From the NCBI GenBank assembly GCA_963576725.1, contig OY755252.1:22575450-22639449 (forward strand): a stretch of 64,000 bases of DNA, written 5' to 3'. Shown here one piece after another: positions 35,505-47,851 of the stretch. The notes beneath the pieces were generated by a model that saw nothing but the letters and a program-made list of their open reading frames with translations, did no database searches and was not told where the DNA came from. The stretch comes from Azorinus chamasolen. Lineage: Eukaryota; Mollusca; Bivalvia; Cardiida; Solecurtidae. Position numbers and translations under genes: made by a program. The number at the start of each line of letters is the position of its first letter. Positions within the stretch are counted from its first letter, which is position 1.

Positions 35505-35966
35505 TTCATAGATCTTTATCAAATATTGGTTTTGAAGGTAGTCTCATGTTACTTCCATGGTACAGAGTCAGACTCTTTTCACAAGCTTCACCTTTTTTCA
35601 GACTTTGAGAGATGATTCTCTGAACTGAAACGTTAAAAGGACCAGTGTCACATACATCAACATCCAATTCCTTCAGACGACTTTCATACAAGGTCTTCTA
35701 ACATTGAAATTTCCATACCATGAGTCTGTGAAAATGTGGGCAGCAACCAAGCACAGGCCTTTCAGTGTGATGAGTGAATTTTCCAAATATTGAAACTACA
35801 TGTAGTTCAGACCAGAAGTTTTAAGCAATTAAGACTTAAGTATACATTGTCTGATCTACTTGCAAAAAAAATTATCTTTGTGAATTTGCAAAAGAACATG
35901 TTTAAAAGTTTCGTGCAAGGAAGGTGGTGCTGTGGTTGTAGTTATGTTTAATGTATATTCTGTTTT

Positions 35967-37622
35967 TAGCTCACCAGAGCACAAAGTGCTCAGGGTGAGC
36001 TTTTGTGATCGCCAGATGTCTGTCGTCCGTCGGCGTGCGTCGTCCGTCGTGCGTCGTCGGGCGTCAACAATTTGAACCTTTAAAAATCTTCTCCTCTGAA
36101 TTTACAGGGTTCTCAGCTTTCATCTTTTGTACATAGCATCACCTATAGGTCCTCTACAAAAGTTATATAAATTATGCCCCTGGGGTCAAAATTGGCCCCG
36201 CCCCAGGGGTGGAAAGTTTTCAATAGAAACATATAGTAAAACTTTGAAAATCTTCTCCTCTGAAACCAGAAGGTTATTAGCTTTCATATTTGGCACATAG
36301 CATCATGTTCAGGTCCTCTACAAAAGTTATAAAAATTATGACCCTGGGGTCAAAATTGGCCCCGCCCAAGGGGTGGGCAGTTTTCAATAGAAACAAATAA
36401 TGAAATCTTTGAAAATCTTCTCCTCTGAAACTGAAAGGCTCTCATCTTTTATATTTGGCACAGAGCAGCATATGTAGGTCCTCTACAAAAGTTGTATAAA
36501 TTAAGGCCCTGGGGTCAAAATTGGCCCCGCCCCAGGGGTGGGCAGTTTCCAATAGAAATATATAGTGAAAACTTTAAAAATCTTCTCCTCTGAAACTAGA
36601 AGGTTCTCAGCTTTCATATTTGGCACATAGCATCATGTTCAGGTCCTCTACAAAAGTTTTATAAATTATGGCCCTGGGGTTAAAAATGGCCCCGCCCCAG
36701 GGGTGGGCAGTTTTCAATGGAACAAATAGTGAAATCTTTGAAAATCTTCTCCTCTGAAACTGGAAGGCGCTTAGCTTTCATATTTGGCACAGATCATCAT
36801 GTTCAGGTCCTCTACAAAAGTTTTATAAATTATGCCCCTGGGGTCAAAATTTGGGCCGCCCCAGGGGTGGGAAGTTTTCAATAGAAACATATAGTAAACC
36901 TTTGAAAATCTTCTCCTTTGAAATCAGAAGTTTCTCAGCTTTCATATTTGTCACATAGCATCATGTTCAGGTCTTCTACAAAAGTTATATAAATTATGCC
37001 CCTGGGGTCAAAATTGGCCCCGCCCCAGGGGTGGACAGTTTTCAATAGAAACAAATAGTGAAATCTTTGAAAATCTTCTCCTCTGAAACTGGAAGGCGCT
37101 CAGCTTTCATATTTGGCACAGAGCATCATGTTCAGGTCCTCTACAGAAGTTATATTAATTATTGCCCTGGGGTCAAAATTGTCCCCTCCCCAGGGGTGGG
37201 CAGTTTTCAATGTAAACAAATAGTGAAAACTTCGAAAATCTTCTTCTCTGAATATGGAAAGTTCTCAGCTTTCATATTTGGCACATGGCATCATGTATAG
37301 GTCCTCTACAAAAGTTATATGAATTATGGCCCTGGGGTCAAAATTGGCCCCGCCCCAGGGGTGGGTAGTTTTCAGCAGAAACATAAAGAGAAAACTTTGA
37401 AAATCTTCTCCTCTGAAACTGAAAGGTTCTCAGCTTTAATATTTGGCTCATAGCATCATGTTCAAGTCCTCTACAAAAGTTATATAAATTACGCCCCTGG
37501 GGTCAAAATTGGCCTGCCCCAGGGCACGGCTAGTTTTCTATAGAAACATATAGTGAAAACTTTGAAAATCTTCTCCTCTGATTGTCTGGTGAGCGCTTCA
37601 GGGCCATTCTGGCCCTCTTGTT
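35967..37622 (+). mobile_element. Complete family A element, nine core units
   Basis: 5' hairpin AGCTCACCAGAGCACAAAGT... at 35,968; CGTCCGTCGGCGTGCGTCG repeat (about 36,020-36,065); nine core units of 164-165 bp (GGTCCTCTACAAAAG recurs from 36,148 to about 37,465); and end TTGTCTGGTGAGCGCTTCAG plus the GGGCCATTCTGGCCC hairpin and CTCTTGT. The core carries GGGGTCAAAATTGGCCCCG, which folds back on itself. Frames such as 37,058-37,300 are translations of core repeats. It is non-autonomous: no Rep/helicase or other protein is encoded. Confidence 0.9.
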
Positions 37623-37721
37623 TAGTACAAACATGTGCAATAAAAACACTTTCAAGATCCCTACTATGGCTTTTACTTTATATCAGAAAATGCAAAATAT
37701 TCACCATGATAACCTCATTTT

Positions 37722-39369
37722 TAGCTCACCAGAGCACTTTTGTGCTCAGGGTGAGCTTTTGTGATCACTTGATGTCCGTCGTGCGGTGTGCGTCGTGCGT
37801 CGTCGGGCGTCAACAATTTGAACCTTTAAAAATCTTCTCCTCTGAATCTACAGGGTTCTCAGCTTTCATCTTTGGTACATAGCATCATCTTTAGGTCCTC
37901 TACAAAAGTTATATAAATTTTGCCCCTGGGGTCAAAATTGGCCCCGCCCCAGGAGTGCCTTGTTTTCTATTGAAATATATAGTAAAACTTTGAAAATCTT
38001 CTCCTCTGAATCTACAGCGTTCTCAGCTTTCATATTTGGCACATAGCATCATGTTCAGGTCCTCTACAAAAGTTATATAAATTATGCCCCTGGGGTCAAA
38101 ATTGGCCCCGCCCAAGTGGTAGCCAGTTTTGAATAGAAACATAAAGTGACAATTTTGAAAATCTTCTCCTCTGAATCTACAGGGTTCTCAGCTTTCATAT
38201 TTGGCACATAGCATCATGTTCTGGTCCTCTACAAAAGTTATATAAATTATGGCCCTGGGGTCAAAATTGGCCCCGCCCCAGGGGTAGCCAGATTTCATTA
38301 GAAACATATAGTGATAACTTTGAAAATCTTCTCCTCTGAGTCTTCAGTGTTCTCAGCTTTCATATTTGGCACATAGCATCATGTTCAGGTGCTCTACAAA
38401 AGTTATATAAATTATGCCCCTGGGGTCAAAATTGGCCCCGCCCCAGGGGTAGCCAGTTTTGAATAGAAACATATAGTGACAACTTTGAAAATCTTTTCTT
38501 CTGAATCTACAGGGTTCTTAGCTTTCATATTTGGCACAAAGCATAATGTTCAGGTTCTCTACAATTTTTGTATAAATTATGCCCCTGGGATCAAAATTGG
38601 CCCCGCCCCAGGGGTAGCCAGTTTTCAATACAAATATATGGTAAAACTTTGAATATATTCTTCTCTGAAACTGAAAGGTTCATAGCATTCATATTTGGCA
38701 CATAGCATCATGTTCAGGTCCTCTACAAAAGTTATATATATTATGCCCCTGGGGTCAAAATTGACCCCGCCCCAGGGGTGGCCAGTTTTCAATAGAAACA
38801 TATAGTGACAACTTTGAAAATCTTCTCCTCTAAATCTACAGTGTTCTTAGCTTTCATATTTGGCACATAGGATCATAGTCAGGTCCTCTACAAAATTTCT
38901 ATAAATTGTGCCCCAGGGGTCAAAATTGGCCCCGCCCCAGCGGTAGCCATGTCTCAATAGAAACATATAGTGACAACTTTGAAAATCTTCTCCTCAGAAA
39001 CTGGAAGGTTCTCAGCTTTCATATTTGACACATAACATCATGTTTAGGTCCTCTACAAGAATTATATAAATTATGCCCCCGGGGTCAAAATTGGCCCCGC
39101 CCCAGGGGTAGCCAGTGTGCAATAGAAACATATAGTGTCAAATTTGAAAATATTTTCCTCAGAAACTGGAAGGTTCTCAGCTTTCATATTTGGCACATAG
39201 CATCATGTTCAGGTCCTCTACAAACGTTGTATAAATTATACCCCTTGGATCCAAATTTGCCCGCCCCAGGGGTTGCTAGTTTTCTCTAGAAACATATAGT
39301 GAAAACTTTGAACATCTTCTCCTCTGATTGCCTGGTGAGCGATGTCAGGGCCATTCTGGCCCTCTTGTT
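37722..39369 (+). mobile_element. Complete family A element, nine core units
   Basis: It has the same structure and almost the same length as the neighbour at 35,967-37,622 (1,648 versus 1,656 bp), with nine core units from about 37,894 to 39,212. Its 5' hairpin differs in the loop (GAGCAC-TTTT-GTGCTC rather than AAA). Core units differ between the two copies, so they are separate insertions or an old duplication with a 99-bp spacer of host element. Confidence 0.9.
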
Positions 39370-40461
39370 TTCAAAATGTTCGCCGCAGCGCTAGGCAGGA
39401 ACCCCTCCTGCACCAACCCCCTAGGACTGAAAAACTACAACCCTTCCTAAAATCCTGGGGAAAGCCCTGAATCATATTCATATTCTCTACAAAAGTTATA
39501 TAAATAATACCCCTGGGGTCAAAATTGGCCCCGTCCCAGGGGACGCCAGTTTTTTTGAAACAGACTGTTGTTTAAGTTTTCTTTAGCACTAGCAGAGTGT
39601 TGAGATCACTTAGTAGTTATAGGCATAGGGAAAGCTTTAAAAATCTACTTGTCAAAAACTACAAGTCCCAGAGCTTAGATATTTGGTGTATATATTAACT
39701 TGGTATATCTTTATAAATTTTGTAAATATTATAGTTCTGAGATTAAATTTGGCCCTACCCTGTCGTGTGGGTTATACTTTATAATAAACTTCTACAGTCT
39801 AAGGGTTTCCCCCTCTATCTTGGACTGCAGATAGCGTGGGTTAGTCTTATGCAAGAGGTCAAGTTCCTGTACACTGTTATGTTGTCTGCTTCAGAATTAC
39901 TGTCTGTTCACACTGTTTTAACCCATTCCCTCATAGGCTATTTTTAGATCTTACCTCTTTCAATAAATCTACCTAAAATGAGCATTAATTAGAGAAAAGG
40001 AAATTTCAGAATTTGTTTAAATTTTAAACCATTGTGATAAATAGAGCATTTGCTCCTATGGGGGCAAATACTCTATCACAATGGTTTCATAAATTGACTA
40101 TTACAGACTGTGAGGCATACAAAGGTACATTTATGGAATAAAGGGTTAGTGCATATCAATCCTACAATTATCTCTCTTGTACAAACCACATATGAAGTTC
40201 ACATAATTATGCACCAGATCAGAATCCAAACTGTGTGCAAATTAGAAATCACCTCTTATACTGGAATTTCTCAGCTTTCCTATTGGCACATAGCATCATC
40301 TTGAGGTCCTCTACAAAAAATATATGAATTATGCCCATGGGTTCAAATGAAGCCCTGCCCCAGGGGTGGTAAGTTTTCTATAGAAACATAGTGAAAACTT
40401 TGAAAATCTTCTCCTCTGAGTGTCTGGTGAGCGATATCAGGGCCATCATGGCCCTCTTGTT

Positions 40462-40882
40462 AAGATGATGGTGATTAGAAGACAGAGACTTATACATACA
40501 TGTCTACATATGTCTCTCACTCTGCTTATTCATTAAAATTGAATAAATTTGAAAATAACAAAGACTGGTTTAAATATTTACCAATTTATTTATCTAAATT
40601 TTTTCATTGATAAAAACAAAGTTTTCTTGTTATTTTAAGCAATTACTGGATTTACATGTACTGGCTTCTTTATACAGATGGCTGCTGAATAATTATATTG
40701 ACATCATGAATATTAATTTGATGAATTTCTATAGTAGCATATAGGCTATACACAGGATATTTTTGTCAGCACTATTATGATTTCATAAACAAACACAGCA
40801 GACCCTGTATGGACTGCTCCTACATGAGTCACCTAATATGGGTCTACTCAGTTTACAAAGGTGTGAGAAGAATGAATGTTTT
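40462..40882. other. Spacer with a worn class I palindrome
   Basis: It lies between two A elements and has no gene. ACAGCAGACCCTGTATGG ... ATGGGTCTACTCAGTTTAC (40,795-40,860) is a diverged class I palindrome. Confidence 0.55.
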
Positions 40883-43467
40883 TAGCTCACCAGAGCACAA
40901 AGTGCTCAAGGTGAGCTTTTGTGATTCCCTGATGTCCGTCTGCGTGCGTCGTCAGTCGTCAACAATTTGAACCTTTAAAAATCTTCTCCTCTGAATCTAC
41001 AGGGTTCTCAGCTTTCATTTTTGGCACATAGTATCATCTTTAGGTCAGGTCCTCTACAAAAGTTATATAAATTATGTCCCTGGGGTCAAAATTGGCCCAG
41101 CCCCAGGGGTGCCTTGTTTTCAATAGAAACATATAGTGACAACTTTGAAAATCTTCTGTGAAACCAGAAGGTTCTCACCTTTCATATTTGACACATAGTA
41201 TCATGGTCAGGTCCTCTACAAAAGTTCTATAAATTGTGGCCCTGGGGTCAAATAGAAACAAACAGGGACATCTTTGAAAATCTTCTTCACTGAAACTGGA
41301 AGGCTCTCAGCTTTTATATTTGGCACATAGCATCATGCTCAGGTGCTCTACAAATGGTATTTAAATTATGGCCTGTGGTCAAAATTGGCCCCGCCCCAGG
41401 GGTGGGCAGTTTACAGTAGAAACAAATAGTGAAATCTTTGAAAATCTTCTTCTCTGAAACCAGAAGTTTCTCAGTTTTCATATTTGGCACATAGCATCAT
41501 GTTTAGGTCCTCTACAAAAGTTTTATAAATTGTGGCCCTGGCGTCAAATAAAAACAAACAGTGACATCTTTGAAAATCTTTTTCACTGAAACTGGAAGGC
41601 TCTCAGTTTTCATATTTGGCAGATAGCATCATGTTCAGGTCCTCTACAAATGTTACATAAGTAATGCCCTTGGGGTAAAAATTGGCCCCGCCCAGGGGTG
41701 TCCAGTTTTCAATAGAAACATATAGTGAAACTTTGAAAATCTTCTTCTGAAACTGGAAGTTTCTCAGCTTTAATATTTGGCACATAGCATTGTGTTCAGG
41801 TCCTCTACAAAAAATAAAAAAATTATGCCCCTGGGGTCAAAATTGGCCCCGTCCCAGGGGTGGGCCATTTTCAATAGAAACATACTATAGTGAAATCTTT
41901 AAAAATCTTCTCTGAAACTGGGAGGCTCTCAGCTTTCATATTTGGCACATAGCATCATGTTCAGGTGCTCTACAAAATTTATATAAATTATGCCCCTGGT
42001 GTCAAAATTAGCCCGCCCTAGGGGTGGGCCATTTTCTATAGAAACAAATAGTGAAATCTTTGAAAATCTTCTTCTGAAACTGGGTGGCTCTCGGCTTTCA
42101 TATTTTGCACAGAGTATCATGTTCAGGTCCTTAACAAAGGTATAAAAATTATGGCTCTTGGGTCAAAATTGGCCTCGCCCCAGATGTGGGCAGTTTTCAA
42201 TAGAAACAAATAGTGAAATCTTTGAAAATCTTCTTCACTGAAACTGGAAGGCTCTCAGTTTTCATATTCTGCACGTAGCATCATGTTCAGGTCCTCTACA
42301 ATTTATATAAATAATGCCCCTGGGGTAAAAATTGGCCCTGGCCCAGGGGTGGTCATGTAGTTTTCAATATAATCATATAGTGAAAACTTTGAAAATCTTC
42401 TCCTGAAAATGGAAGGTTCTCAGCTTTCATATTTTGGCACATATCATCATGATCAGGTGCTCTACAATGTTTTTAGCTCACCTGAGCCAAAGGCTCAAGG
42501 TGAGCTATTGTGACCGCCTGTCGTCCGTCGTCTGTCTGTCTGTCCGTCCGTCTGTCTGTCCGTTCACTTTTATTTCAAATGACTTCTTCTCCTAAACCAC
42601 TGGGAGGATTTCAACCAAATTTCACAGAAATGTACCTTAGGGTGTCCTCTATCAAGTTTGTTCAAATCATGACCCCCGGGCAAAAAATGGCTCCGCCCCA
42701 CTACTTTTAAAGGTTTTTTTTTTAAATCTTTAAAAATCTTCTTCTCTGAAACCACAATTTTTAGAGCTTTGATATTTGGTATATAGCATAATCTAATGGT
42801 CCTTTACCAAGCTTGTTCAAATGATGACCCCCATGCCAAAAATGGCCCTGCCCTGGGGCTTGTAGTTTTTACATAGACTTATATAGGGAAACCTTTAAAA
42901 ATCTTTTTGTCTGAAACCACATAATCTAGAGCTAAGATATTTGGTAGGAAGCATCACCTAATATACCACTACCAAGTATGTTCAAATAATGACCCCTGGG
43001 CCAAAAATGGTCTCACCCTGGGGTTTTATGCTACTATTAACATCAGAAGCTACAGTTTAAGAGTTCCTCCTTAGCAATTTTTCCTCACAGTTATTTCCCT
43101 TGTCCCATCAGCATAGCCATAAGGGACAAAGGGAGATAACTGCATTGGAATTCTTGTACCTCCAGAATAGTGATTCTATTTATAAATATTTATAATAAAA
43201 TATGGAAGGTGGATCAGTGTAGCTGTTTTAGAAGGCATAGAAACAGATCTATCAAATTCCATTAGCAAACAGCAGACCCTGATCCTATAGGAGCCACCTT
43301 ATCTGGGTCTACTCTGTTTTCAGATGCATGAAAACAATTTTATATGAGGGAAATTAAGGGTTACTTCTACAGTTCAAAGGTACAGCACTTGGGCAGTAAA
43401 ATCTCTCCAGGTCAATGCAAGACTCTTAACTCTTTGCATGCTGGTGGTGAAACTGTGATTACCTATG

Positions 43468-43532
43468 CAAACAGTTTGGATCCAAATGAGAGGCCGCATA
43501 ATGCGGCGTCTCATCTGGATCCAAACTGTTTG
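43468..43532. repeat. Class II palindrome (GGATCCAGATGAG type)
   Basis: CAAACAGTTTGGATCCAAAT ... ATCTGGATCCAAACTGTTTG form a near-perfect 65-bp palindrome around GCCGCATAATGCGGC. The same element is at 49,226-49,290; a GGCCCCACAT-centred form occurs four times at 54.9-55.8 kb. Confidence 0.88.
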
Positions 43533-43918
43533 TCATCTTAACCATATTTTTGCAAAAAAATGAAAGTAAGTTTATTTTAAGAATTGAAGCAGATGACAAT
43601 AACTTTTTGTTGCAGACGAAACATTAAAGGGCATTTTGAAGGGGATGTTGACCCATTAACCTCATAGTGTGTAGTGTGAGTGATTTGTGGTTCTTTACAG
43701 CTAGATGTTACCAATGTCTCTCAAATCAGATGTGGGAGATATTGGAAATCCTTCGCTAAGAGTAACACCTATTTAGCCAATCAAGGAAAATGATTATCAT
43801 CTAGACTTTTGATCTGGGTCCAAACCCAACTGATGTAGGTCATAGTAATGATTAAGAAAACTGAAAACATGATTATGCAATGGGCCCAACTGATATCAGT
43901 CATGGTAATTCTTAAGAA

Positions 43919-43948
43919 CCCCCCTCCCCCACCCCCACCCCCACCCCC
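43919..43948 (-). repeat. C-rich tract, G-quadruplex motif on the minus strand
   Basis: Six C-runs of five or six bases are separated by single A or T (CCCCCACCCCCACCCCCA). On the minus strand this is a strong G-quadruplex sequence. Confidence 0.88.
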
Positions 43949-44461
43949 AACAATGATAGGTGTCAAAATTACTAATGTGGATTAAGTCTGCTACCCCAAA
44001 AAGCATCTTACATATAATTTAATTTTTTATAAAATTTGATGACAACACTTTAAAAAGTCCTAAAATGTCTGAATATTGTATGATATTAATGAAATAACTG
44101 AGTAAATATAACTTAATTATAACAGTAGACAAAATGGGAACAGGGTAAAATTTTAGAGTAGACGAAATGGGAATGAGTTACAGTAGACGAAATGGGAGTT
44201 GCAGTGTCTGATCTGGAGCCAAACTGTTAGCAATGTGAAAAACATTAAACTGTTCAGGATTTCATGTATATATGGATTGAAACCTTTCACTCAGCCTCTC
44301 ATCGGGATCTAAACTGCTGGAAACAGTCATAATTTAACCCTTTCCTCATATAAACGTGTTTTCATGCATTGGCAAACAGAGAAGACCAAGATCAGATGGA
44401 ATTTAACGTAGACCAGAGTAGACCAAGATCAGATGGAAAGTCTGTTCTCCTTGCTACTAAT

Positions 44462-45917
44462 TATGTCTCCCCCCATATTTATATGGGGGAGACATATTGT
44501 TTTCGTGAGAGTTGTCTGTCTGTCCGTCTGTCCGTCTGTCTGTCTGTCTGTCACACTTTTTGTCCGGACGATAACTTCAATATGCCTGATGCCAGTTGAT
44601 TGAAACTTCATATATGGAAAGAGCATAATGAGAGGAAGTGTCATGCACAAGGTCCATAACTCTGGCTTCACTAATATAGGAGTTATTGCCCTTTGTAAAA
44701 AAAATCACACTTTTTTGTCCGGACGATAACTCCTATATGGCTCATGCCATTGGATTGAAACTTCATATATGGAAAGATCATGACGAGAGGAAGTGTCATG
44801 CACAAGGTCCATAACTCTGGCTTCGCTAATATTGGAGTTATTGCCCTTTGTAAAAAATATCATAATTTTTTGTCCGGACAATAACTTCAATATGCCTGAT
44901 GCCAGTTGATTGAAACTTCATATATGGAAAGAGCATAATGAGAGGAAGTGTCATGCACAAGGTCCATAACTCTGACTTCACTAATATTGGAGTTATTGCC
45001 CTTTGTAAAAAATATCATAATTTTTTGTCCGGACAATAACTTCAATATGCCTGATGCCATTGGATTGAAACTTCATATATGGAAAGATCATAACGAGAGG
45101 AAGTGTCATGCACAAGGTCCATAACTCTGGCTTCACTAATATTGGAGTTATTGCCCTTTGTAAAAAAATCACACTTTTTTGTCCGGACGATAACTTCTAT
45201 ATGGCTCATGCCATTGGATTGAAACTTCATATATGGAAAGATCATAACAAGAGGAAGTGTCATGCAGAAGGTCCATAACTCTGGCTTCACTAATATAGGA
45301 GTTATTGCCCTTTGTAAAAACAGTCACAATTTTTTGTCCAGATGATTACTCCTATGTGACACATGCCATTGGAGTGAAACTTCATACATGGAACGATCAT
45401 AATAAGAGAAAGTGTCATGCATAAGATCCTTAACTCGAGCTTCAATAAATTTAGAGTTATTGCCCCTTGTACATTTGTTTAATTCTTTCTTGTCCGGATG
45501 ATAACTCCTACATGGCTCTTGCCATCGTATTGAAACTTCATACATGGAAAGAGCATGATGAGAGAAAGTGTCATGAACAAGGGCCATAATTCTGGCTTCA
45601 ATACTTTTGGAGTTATTGCCCTTTGTTACATTTTTTGGCCGATCAATAACTCCTGTTCGACTGATGCTATTGGAATGACATTTTATTTTTGGAAAGAACA
45701 TGATGAAAGTAAGTGTCATGCACAAGGGCCATAAATCTGGTATCAGTATTTTTGGAGTTATTAGCTGTTATCATTTTCTTCTTGAAAAATGTAGTGTGGA
45801 AAACGCATAATGAGGGGAAGTATCATTCATCAAGACCATAACAATTTTAGTGATTTCCCTTTACATATTGTTTTTATTAGAGGGGAGACATCCGTTTTTT
45901 TGACAAAAACCTCTAGT
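44462..45917 (+). mobile_element. Family B tandem-core element
   Basis: The 5' hairpin is ATGTCTCCCCCC / GGGGGAGACAT, followed by a GTCTGTCCGTCTGTC repeat (about 44,513-44,552) and about eight core units of 155 bp (TTTTGTCCGGACGATAAC at about 44,560, 44,714, 44,870, 45,024, 45,178). Near the 3' end GGGGAGACATCCG echoes the 5' hairpin, and the element ends at CCTCTAG. The empty site is 49,640-49,675 (CTAATTGTATTTATTTT), so B entered between T and T without a visible duplication. Minus-strand frames here are core translations. Confidence 0.85.
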
Positions 45918-46778
45918 TGTATTTATTTTAATTTGATTTTTAAAACAAATAATGTCTTAAGTTAATCAACACTCAAGGCCAACTAAAAAAATTAGTAACT
46001 CTTCTCAATATCAATTGTAAAAAAAAAACTAATGACCCGTTTAATTGACTTATCATCAGATATTCACACCTAGAGCTAGAATTATTTCTAAACACCTATT
46101 AACCCTTTACCTGTTTGCTTTGACAAAAATTGATCTGGGACTACTCTGTTTGCTAATGCGTAAAAACTTGTTATTTCCATTAAGAGAAGTTTTAGATTTG
46201 ATATAAACTGTAAAATCAAATCTATATCTTGTCAAATGCAAACAGAGCAGACCCTGATCAGACAGTTTCTATAGCAGTTGTCTGATCTAGTCTAATCTTA
46301 TTTTTAATGCGTAAAACACATTATTTCTGTGAAGAGAAGTTTTTGCTTTGACAAAAACTGTAGAATCAGATCTATATTCCGTAGGAGTCGTCTGATCTGT
46401 GTCTACACTGTTTGCTAATGCGTAAAAACAGTTTTATATGAGAGAAAGGGTTGAAAGCTTTTTAAAGATATTTTTATTGATCATTTCACACAAAAACTGG
46501 CATTATGTACTGCCTAGCACTTTATTTGCCTATATACCTGGATCAAGGTATAATTGCATAGCTTTATTGACGTCATTTGAATTTCTCAAAGACCAGTTTT
46601 AGGCATTTTGAGCTAAGGCTAAAATGGCACAAGTTGTAAACAGTTTAGATCTTGGTCAACCAGTCACTTGGTATTAGATTTGAATCCAGTTCAAGTTTAT
46701 TCAGCAGTGAAAGGGTGAAAGCAGTGCACTAAGCTTCTTTCATCTGCTAGAAATATTGTCCACTGAAAAATGTCAATA

Positions 46779-47851
46779 CAGTAGAACCCCTCTAAACCGG
46801 ACAAGGTTGGGGACAGGTAAAAATTCCGGTTTAGAGGGGATTCCGATTTGGAGAGGTTTTTATATATGACCATATTTATCATCCAGTGTACATGCACATA
46901 TAGACCTATTTTAATAACCAAACAAATAGTATCAAGATTATCCATAAATCAATAATTAAAACCAATTTCACAGTTTGAATACCTTATCTGTTCAGTTCAC
47001 ATAATTTGTTTTAATAGTTAAAAACAACCATCAGCGATTTTCTCGATGAAACAATGAAACGACGTTCAAAATTATATAAGCAAACTGCTGACGATTTCCT
47101 TTGGCACTGGTTCCTTTTTAATAAGAAAGCTTGCAACGGATGTTATGCCAGCAGTTTCTATCGTTTTTCTAACTCTTCTACGCTTATATTTTGACATTAG
47201 TTCGCAGATTTTTCGATCATATCGCTATATGCGGAGAACTCGGATTTTATCGTTCATAGATGATTGGGTCCGTAACCGTGCGATAATGGTATTAGGTGCA
47301 GTTTGTGAGTGCGCAGTAACCTCCCTTTGTTACCGTTGCGATAGTAAACATACGAAAAATAAAACTACACAAAATGACGGCATCTCCAAGCAGGATTCAT
47401 TTTCCTTTTTTGGTTTTCGTTTTGAACCATAAGCATTTGAAACCGATTCGTTTTTCCTGCCAATCAATTAGTTAAAACGATATAAACGAAGCTTGTCTGT
47501 TGCTCTGTACATTAGTTAATCTCACGGCACCTACATGTCATAATCGAGTCCGAATAGACTATGATTTTCAACACCTTGCGATAAGGTGTTAAGTTTTACT
47601 GCCTCAGGCTGTGATTAAGGGACGTGTCAACTGACAAGCCCTTAGCCTGCTGTCCGGTATGTAGGGGAAATTTGTAGTTCATATCTTTCAAAAATATTTG
47701 AAGATTTGTCCGGTTTCCGGAGTAGAGGGGTTTCCGGTATTGAGAGGAATTTTGTATAGAAATAATGAAGGAATAAAACGGGACCGAGAATTTTGTCTGG
47801 TTTAGAGAGGATTCCGGTTTCCTGAGTGTCCGGTTTGGAGGGGTTATACTG
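46779..47851. mobile_element. TA-flanked inverted-repeat element, Tigger/pogo-like ends
   Basis: The left end CAGTAGAACCCCTC and right end GAGGGGTTATACTG are imperfect inverted repeats with CTAAACCGGACA / TGTCCGGTTTGG next to them, and sub-terminal copies of GGTTTAGAGGGG-type sequence. TA lies on both sides (46,777-46,778; 47,852-47,853). These ends and the TA target are typical of the Tc1/mariner-pogo (Tigger) group. About 1.07 kb; a 95-codon frame at 47,145-47,432 has no DDE motif, so it is non-autonomous. Confidence 0.75.

Larger units (their letters stand above)
35237..39471. mobile_element. CAGGGCTTTCCCCAGG inverted-repeat element with two A copies inside
   Basis: The left terminus TCAGGGCTTTCCCCAGG (35,237) is the exact complement of the right terminus CCTGGGGAAAGCCCTGA (39,471). 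The host A text is interrupted between AGCATCA and ATCATATTC, suggesting an ATCA duplication, although the flanks are repetitive. Once the two A copies (35,967-37,622 and 37,722-39,369) are removed, about 930 bp of its own sequence remains, with no transposase motif. The termini are hAT-like but assignment is uncertain. Confidence 0.72.
34920..40461 (+). mobile_element. Family A element hosting three nested insertions
   Basis: It begins with the A 5' hairpin after TTTTT and ends GTCTGGTGAGCGATATC plus the GGGCCATCATGGCCC hairpin and CTCTTGTT at 40,461. Its own sequence is only 34,920-35,236 and 39,472-40,461; the middle is occupied by an inverted-repeat element that itself holds two full A copies. 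The 5' GCTCACCAGA and 3' TCTGGTGAGC are complementary. It also carries the GATAAATAGAGCATTT palindrome near its 3' end. Confidence 0.78.
43130..46460. repeat. Segment duplicated at 48,871-49,890, here interrupted by B
   Basis: GATAACTGCATTGGA..., AGGTGGATCAGTGTAGCTG, the two palindromes (43,265 and 43,468), AGTTTATTTTAAGAATTGAA and TGTATTTATTTTAATTTGAT occur in the same order at 48,871-49,700. Element B splits this copy between 44,461 and 45,918. Additional class I palindromes follow at about 46,237-46,300 and 46,340-46,425. Confidence 0.8.

Noticed and set aside
37058..37882. Frames with TLKIFSS and SFCD phrases
   Set aside because: These are translations of the family A core and 5' end, seen in every copy in varying frames.
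47145..47432. 95-codon frame as a transposase of the TA-flanked element
   Set aside because: No DDE/DDD motif or DNA-binding domain is visible; length is far below a pogo transposase.
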